DNA from: CAZFVY01 sp964522665
GTDB lineage: Bacteria > Verrucomicrobiota > Verrucomicrobiia > Limisphaerales > CAZFVY01
Reading direction: 5' to 3'
Assembly: GCA_964522665.1 (NCBI GenBank)
Contig: CAZFVY010000001.1
Coordinates: 96,679 to 160,678 of the forward strand
Length of the DNA stretch: 64,000 nucleotides
Under the pieces are notes generated by a model. The model did not search any database. It was not told where the DNA came from and was given only the letters and a program-made list of their open reading frames with translations. Shown in pieces: positions 59,379-64,000 of the stretch. Position numbers and translations under genes: made by a program. Position 1 is the stretch's first letter; each line of letters begins with the position of its first letter.

Positions 59379-61685
59379 TTATTGGCCGACCGGCGCCGCT
59401 TCTTCCCGGATCCGCAGGTTCCGCAGAAATTGGCGCGTTACGATCAAAAGAATCAGAGAAACCAACGAAACCGCCGCTCCCCACTTGAACCAGTCGTCGA
59501 TGAACTCGACAACGACGTTGACGTCACCGCTTTTTTGGACCGATAGCGCCTGAAAAGTCACGTTGGCTCGGTCTACCATCGCAGGCTCGCCATCGACGGT
59601 CGCGCGCCACGCGGGGTAATAGGTGTTCCGCAGGAGGATCAGGCCCGGATGCTTGACGGAGGCGCGAAACTCCACCCGGTTGGGGTAAACCTTCGTTTCG
59701 AGAACGCGAATATCGGATTTGTCAGAGGGAATGGATTGGCCGTCCGCCGGGTTCAAAAAGACGACTTGCAGCGGGTCGAATTCAGCTCGGCTCATTTGGG
59801 ACATCGCGGCGAAATCCGCCTGGAAAGCCGGCGCCTGACCGCCGCTAACCAAGGCGAGGCGTACGGGACGGGACACCCATTGGGTGAGGTCGTCGGCCTC
59901 GGTAATTCGCGAGACCCCAAAAAGGTCCAGAAGACCCGGGCATTTCGCGGGCGCGATCGAATTGACGATCCCCATCAACTTGACGTAAGAGTTCGGGTAC
60001 AGCGAAAAAAAACCGCCGACTTTGGCGGCGCCATCAAGGAGGTTACAATTACAGAACTCTCCGAGTCTCGCCTTGCTCATCCAGCTCACGTAATCGGGGT
60101 CCGACGCGTGCAGGAACTTTCCGGCGGCGGTTTCCGTCAACATCGCGCGATCACTCTCGTGGAGTGGCCACTTGGGCGCCGCACGGAGATTGAATTCGGC
60201 GGTCGGGACGCTCGGGTTCTGTTCCGGCATGATAAACTTGAAGTCGGCAAAGACTCCCGCCGCAATCAAGATTACGCCCAGCGGGATGTTTTGCTTGGTC
60301 AGGGCAAACCCGAACTGGAAAAGCGCGGCGACTAAGACCCAGAGCAGAACGAGGCGCGCGGCGCTCTCGGTTACCAGCCGCGGCCACTCTCCGGGCGCGA
60401 TCGGTTTAAGGTACGCGAGCGCGGTGGCGGCGCCTAACAACCCCAAATAGAGCGCCGCGGGAAGCCCCAGCAGGCCGCGCGCTAAGGCCGGCCGGCGAAC
60501 GATTACTCGATCGAACTTTTGAAAACCGTGGGCGGCCACAAAAGCGGCGGCGAATATCATTGGGATCGTGAATTTGGCTAAGAAATTGAGCTTGCCCAGA
60601 AACGGCAGAAACAGGCGAAGAAACGGAAACAAAAAGCAGCGATCGCCAAAACTCATCAGCATACTGGCGCCGCCAAAGACCATGAGCGCCTTGGTAATCC
60701 GGGATTTCCGACCAAAGAGCCAAACGAATCCGAAAAAACCAGTCAAGGCCGGCAGGGAATAAGAATTTATCCAGCGCTGGCCAGGCTGGAAAAGGACGCC
60801 GGAGGGGGCGGCAACCATGTGGAAACTAGGGAAGATGAGGTTCAAAAAACCAAGAATTGGCACGGGCGACGGGTCGCCTCTAAAATCCCCCGACCGGTCG
60901 GAGAGCTCCGCAAAGCGCATAAAAGGCAAGAGCTGCACCGCCGCCATTCCCAGCGCGAGAGCGATGATGAGAACCAGCTTCGGAAATGGCGCCGGCCCCC
61001 CGGAAAGCGGTCGCTCGTAGAGAGCAAAAACCAAGACAATTAGCCAGGTGAAGGCGGTGACCTCAGGCGCGCCACAAAATAGCTGCGACGCGCTCAGGAG
61101 AATGGCGAGCGTGCACGAGGCCCCGGGGCTTCGAAGCGCCCGCGTGACATAAAAAACGATCCATGGGAGAAGAGCGTATCCGGCGATAATATTGGGCCAG
61201 CTGAGGAAACTTGAGGCCAAACCGTTAAAAGCGTAAGAAAATGCTCCCAACCCCGCGGCCGGGCCGCCAAGATTACGATCACGCAGGAGCAACCACATTC
61301 CGAGGCCGGCTAGCCCTTGATGGCACAAAAGAAAAACGTTCAGGCCCCAGGGCAACGGAAGCAGGTAATAAATCGCGGAAGCCGGGTACAACAGCATCGT
61401 GTTCCATTGCGCGAAAAACGGAATGCCGCAATCGTTCAGCGGGTTCCAATGCGGGAAGATTCCCTGCCAAATACAGACTTTCGCGAAATTGGCCAGCGGG
61501 AGCCCAAAAAGCAGGTAATCGCGCGCCACAAATGACCGAGCGCCGAGCAAAACGGTCGGGTATTCGCAGAGAATCAGGAGTCCGAGGACGGATGCAACTC
61601 CGATACCAGAAACCACGAGGCTTCGCCTCTTTGGGGTCGCGGAGCGGCGGGTCGCCTGAGGCGGTTGATTAGTAAGCAGGGACAT
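59379..61685 (-). CDS. YfhO-like large membrane protein
   Basis: The 768-residue protein has about a dozen membrane helices in the first 480 residues and one near the C-terminus (WGAAVSLVSLILLIVTR). Features shared with the YfhO family are the early ARDYLLFGLPLANF, FPHWNPLNDCGIPFFA and LYPASAIYYLLP segments, and the late soluble domain with YYPAWRATVDGEP. YfhO-type proteins are glycosyltransferase-like (GT-C fold) or lipoteichoic-acid-modifying in Firmicutes; in Gram-negatives the role is unclear. Confidence 0.83.
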   Translation of the reverse strand: MSLLTNQPPQATRRSATPKRRSLVVSGIGVASVLGLLILCEYPTVLLGARSFVARDYLLFGLPLANFAKVCIWQGIFPHWNPLNDCGIPFFAQWNTMLLYPASAIYYLLPLPWGLNVFLLCHQGLAGLGMWLLLRDRNLGGPAAGLGAFSYAFNGLASSFLSWPNIIAGYALLPWIVFYVTRALRSPGASCTLAILLSASQLFCGAPEVTAFTWLIVLVFALYERPLSGGPAPFPKLVLIIALALGMAAVQLLPFMRFAELSDRSGDFRGDPSPVPILGFLNLIFPSFHMVAAPSGVLFQPGQRWINSYSLPALTGFFGFVWLFGRKSRITKALMVFGGASMLMSFGDRCFLFPFLRLFLPFLGKLNFLAKFTIPMIFAAAFVAAHGFQKFDRVIVRRPALARGLLGLPAALYLGLLGAATALAYLKPIAPGEWPRLVTESAARLVLLWVLVAALFQFGFALTKQNIPLGVILIAAGVFADFKFIMPEQNPSVPTAEFNLRAAPKWPLHESDRAMLTETAAGKFLHASDPDYVSWMSKARLGEFCNCNLLDGAAKVGGFFSLYPNSYVKLMGIVNSIAPAKCPGLLDLFGVSRITEADDLTQWVSRPVRLALVSGGQAPAFQADFAAMSQMSRAEFDPLQVVFLNPADGQSIPSDKSDIRVLETKVYPNRVEFRASVKHPGLILLRNTYYPAWRATVDGEPAMVDRANVTFQALSVQKSGDVNVVVEFIDDWFKWGAAVSLVSLILLIVTRQFLRNLRIREEAAPVGQ

Positions 61686-61827
61686 CCGGCCTCTAGTTGG
61701 CTGGCGCCTCGGCCCAACGGGTCGTTCTTGTTGTACGGATCAAGTTTGTCGAGGCTTCAGTTCAGGCCTAATAAAGAGACGCCGCGTTGGTTTTGTCGCG
61801 CGAAGAGGCCGACCCGACGCCAAATAA

Positions 61828-62328
61828 TCAACCGCCTGGCGCTGGGCTATCGGCCCCCGGCCAGGTCTTGTCCGCTTCGTGGGCGGGACTGGACTTGGAT
61901 TGCCGCCAAAAATACGCCGCGCCGATCAGCAAGTACCACGCCAGGGCCTGCGTGATGGTATTGACAGCTTCATTGGTTATGCCCGTCCAATTGTAAATGT
62001 AGCCCAGGCACGGACAGGTGTGAAAGCCATCCACGCGCTGCATCGCCGCGTGATAAACCACAAATTGCAGCGAAAGCCAAGCCAGCAAGCCGAGCTTAAC
62101 TCGGGGGCCCCTTAGCCTCGCGATGAGCGCCGCCACGATCAATTCTCCCGTGCCGACGAGCAAGAGGAGCGTCCGATTGGAGAGCCCAAGAATCGGATCA
62201 ACACTTTTAAGCAACTCCACTGAGCCAAAGGCGCTCACTAGCTTTGCGATGCCAGTGACGATAAGAATTCCGATTGCCGACCAGGTAAATAGCCGGTTAA
62301 ACCGGCCGGCGTATTCATTTGAACTCAT
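61828..62328 (-). CDS. MauE/DoxX-like membrane protein
   Basis: The 166-residue protein has four membrane helices (about 12-33, 48-66, 78-95 and 118-140). A CPCLG motif lies between helices 3 and 4, resembling the cysteine-containing loop of MauE-type proteins. MauE supports disulfide formation in the exported methylamine dehydrogenase small subunit. The C-terminus is polar. The neighbouring gene encodes a six-cysteine exported protein, a plausible client. The family call is tentative. Confidence 0.6.
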   Translation of the reverse strand: MSSNEYAGRFNRLFTWSAIGILIVTGIAKLVSAFGSVELLKSVDPILGLSNRTLLLLVGTGELIVAALIARLRGPRVKLGLLAWLSLQFVVYHAAMQRVDGFHTCPCLGYIYNWTGITNEAVNTITQALAWYLLIGAAYFWRQSKSSPAHEADKTWPGADSPAPGG

Positions 62329-62595
62329 ATCGGAGTTTGTGATTGAAACATTTCAAATGCCTGATGGCAAGCCCCAGCGTCCCGCTAATTGCTGATATGC
62401 ATCCACCACGACGCGGACGGCTCTCGTCGTGAACGATCAAAGCGCCCGCTACGAGGCTTAGGCGCAGCCCATCCTCCGATGAACAGGCTGCGGCTTTGGT
62501 TCCACTTACTTGCACGCAACGAACGAGGCGCTAACTGAGCCGCCCTCCGCCATCAATTCCAGGCGAAAGCGCAAGGTGAATCAATCTAACCGACC

Positions 62596-63105
62596 TTACG
62601 TACCATGATAATACCCCGCGCAAGTTATACCACCCTGGCCGACGGGCAATGGAATATCGTCCTCGAATGAGCCGCCGTCGGCCTGCTGGGAGGACTGCCA
62701 CGAGCCGTCACAATTCTGGAGGCGAAACCAATAGATGCAGTCGGAACTGCTGGTTTGAGCCGTGGTCGTCCCGATGTCACCGATATTTGCGAGTTTGACA
62801 CGGTTACGATATTGCAGAAAGGTTTGCCTTAAGCGGTTTACCGAATACTGAGGTCCGATAGCCGGGTCGCAGAACGCGTCGTAAAGGGTATAGCCGGCGT
62901 TCTGGCAGACCGCCTTGCCAGGGGAGTTACATGGGTAAATAGGGTCATCCCCTAAGGCCGCGGTTAAACCAAATGCGCCGATCGCGATTGTGGCGATTGC
63001 AGCGAAGGACCGAGCACGAGAGTATATCCTGCCTCGGTTATGAGCGTCAATCGAATGTGATTTAGTGTTTTTCATCGTTTTTAGGTTGAATGTTGTTTTT
63101 TTCAT
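62596..63105 (-). CDS. small six-cysteine exported protein
   Basis: The precursor of about 169 residues has a basic N-terminus and a hydrophobic segment (SFAAIATIAIGAFGLTAALG). The secreted part has six Cys, in YPCN, AVCQ, AFCD, SDCI, QNCD and ITCA, so up to three disulfides are possible. No family is recognised. Starts at 63105 and 63075 are both reasonable; the longer basic leader is unusual for a plain Sec signal. It lies between the MauE-like gene and an unknown membrane-anchored protein, all leftward. Confidence 0.65.
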   Translation of the reverse strand: MKKTTFNLKTMKNTKSHSIDAHNRGRIYSRARSFAAIATIAIGAFGLTAALGDDPIYPCNSPGKAVCQNAGYTLYDAFCDPAIGPQYSVNRLRQTFLQYRNRVKLANIGDIGTTTAQTSSSDCIYWFRLQNCDGSWQSSQQADGGSFEDDIPLPVGQGGITCAGYYHGT

Positions 63106-63152
63106 GTCGAGACCACTCGATCTCCACAAATTGTCGCTCCCAACGCGTTCGA

Positions 63153-63929
63153 CTACTGGGGAAGCAAATCGGGATTAGCCCTCTTCCGAGATTCGGCACG
63201 CCACGCGATCAGGAATCCAATCGTTACCACGCTCGAGATAAAATAGAACACACTCGCCCCACTGAAATTGAAACCAGTTTTTTCCATCACTCGGGACATG
63301 CTCTTGCCTCCGGCGGTCACGTAGTATGGCTTGCCGTGAACGAACGTGATCGGGCCGTCGAAGACCGTCTTCGAGTCCAAGTAACGATTGGTGACGAAGT
63401 AGCTTGAATCGAGCGGGACTGAACTAAGTTCCAGTTGATGAATCCGTAGTATCGCCATCAAATTGGATTGCCCGCGGACAATCATTCGCCCAACCATCGC
63501 AGACGGAAACATCTCGTTCGAGAATGACTGATCGTATTTATAGGTCCACCCGAATGCGAGGTTCGTAGAAGCGCCGATTACTTCTCGGATTGACTCGGGA
63601 CGGCCATCGGGCCGCCAAGTTACCTCGGCGGCGATGGCAGATTTGGGTTTGCCCGGGGCCGCTGGCAAAAGGGTCGCGGTAAACCGGCTCTGATCGAGCC
63701 ATCTCACGCTCTCGGGCTCCAGCGGTATCCCAAAACCGAGCATTTGGACAAGGTTTCCATATTCCGCGGCAAGCATTGCGTCTCCATCGCCCGTCTCCGA
63801 TTCCCGGTCGGGGACAATCCACTGCAGTAGCGTGTGAAGGTTTACTGCCCAACAGTTGGTTCCGAACCGGCTTACGACAAAATTGCCGTTTGGCTTTAGA
63901 TAATCCGCGGCCTCATCCGGAGTGTCCAT
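63153..63929 (-). CDS. protein of unknown function with C-terminal membrane anchor
   Basis: The 258-residue protein is soluble except for one C-terminal hydrophobic helix (FYFISSVVTIGFLIAW). The body is beta-rich (SRFTATLLPAAPGKP, AEVTWRPDGRPESIREV). No family is recognised. The ATG at 63929 is the only start in frame, but the ten codons before it (EEPFFARR) also read like protein, and a stop lies just further up. The gene may therefore be slightly longer with a non-standard start, or be damaged at its 5' end. Confidence 0.6.
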   Translation of the reverse strand: MDTPDEAADYLKPNGNFVVSRFGTNCWAVNLHTLLQWIVPDRESETGDGDAMLAAEYGNLVQMLGFGIPLEPESVRWLDQSRFTATLLPAAPGKPKSAIAAEVTWRPDGRPESIREVIGASTNLAFGWTYKYDQSFSNEMFPSAMVGRMIVRGQSNLMAILRIHQLELSSVPLDSSYFVTNRYLDSKTVFDGPITFVHGKPYYVTAGGKSMSRVMEKTGFNFSGASVFYFISSVVTIGFLIAWRAESRKRANPDLLPQ

Positions 63930-64000
63930 TCGCCGGGCGAAAAAGGGTTCTTCCGGAAAGTTTCGCCTTTTCTACCGACAGTCTGTATAAGGCATTGGTA

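Noticed and set aside
1..64000. tRNA or rRNA genes, CRISPR arrays, transposase genes, riboswitches
   Set aside because: No cloverleaf, rRNA-like sequence, regular spaced repeats or transposase motifs were noticed by reading; a covariance-model search would be needed to exclude small RNAs.

Overview
The window is 64 kb of GC-rich bacterial chromosome with dense, mostly operonic genes. A TonB/ExbB/ExbD set, an outer-membrane porin, a TolC-type efflux channel and several signal-peptide proteins point to a diderm (Gram-negative) cell. A DUF1573 protein, a protein ending in a VGPDGIDDGG-type tail, a DUF4337 protein, a Tat-exported phosphatase-superfamily protein and sensor kinases with OB-like periplasmic modules together suggest the Verrucomicrobiota (PVC group). 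That is an inference from family content; no rRNA gene is present. I saw no tRNA, rRNA, CRISPR array or intact insertion sequence.

Layout. 0.1-3 kb (+): dodecin, a ferritin-like di-iron protein, a small unknown, an FAD/NAD(P) oxidoreductase and a cupin, an iron/flavin/redox-stress group. 3-10 kb (+): porin, type-1-copper cupredoxin-like protein, hybrid histidine kinase, Tat phosphatase-superfamily protein and a polytopic membrane protein; the 3' end of the last gene is duplicated 1 kb downstream at 10.9-11.1 kb. 11.5-15.6 kb (-): ExbD, ExbB, TonB, a methyltransferase and a class I aldolase. 16-22 kb: a large HWE/HisKA_2 kinase, an orphan HicB-like gene, a pseudopilin-tail protein, a sialidase-like protein and a HigB-HigA toxin-antitoxin pair. 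22.6-25.1 kb (-): a REC-REC-PAS-kinase-REC hybrid.

25.5-41 kb (-) is the centrepiece, a 15.5-kb chemosensory operon. In transcription order it encodes a single-domain response regulator, a hybrid PAS kinase, CheW, a periplasmic beta-carbonic anhydrase, an MCP with a long helical sensor, CheW, an MCP with a CxxCH haem-type sensor, CheR, CheD, an HDOD protein, two tandem CheBs, CheX and CheA. There is no classical CheY or CheZ and no flagellar gene. A sigma-28-like promoter candidate lies about 0.2 kb upstream. The two MCP genes share 625 bp of identical DNA and end in the same CheR/CheB-docking-like tail. The embedded carbonic anhydrase makes CO2/bicarbonate (pH) coupled signalling the most interesting hypothesis of the window.

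41.5-45 kb (-): a five-PAS NarX-type kinase with its NarL-type regulator. 45.3-47.3 kb (-): RNase HI and a TPR-methyltransferase fusion. 47.6-53.7 kb (+): a PadR-RND-MFP-OMF multidrug efflux operon with a readable sigma-70 promoter and an overlapping operator-like palindrome. 54-59 kb: a DUF1573 protein, a REC-MBL fusion, an exported small protein, a DUF4337 protein and RecF. 59-64 kb (-): a YfhO-like membrane protein, a MauE/DoxX-like membrane protein, a six-cysteine exported protein and an unknown protein with a C-terminal membrane anchor.
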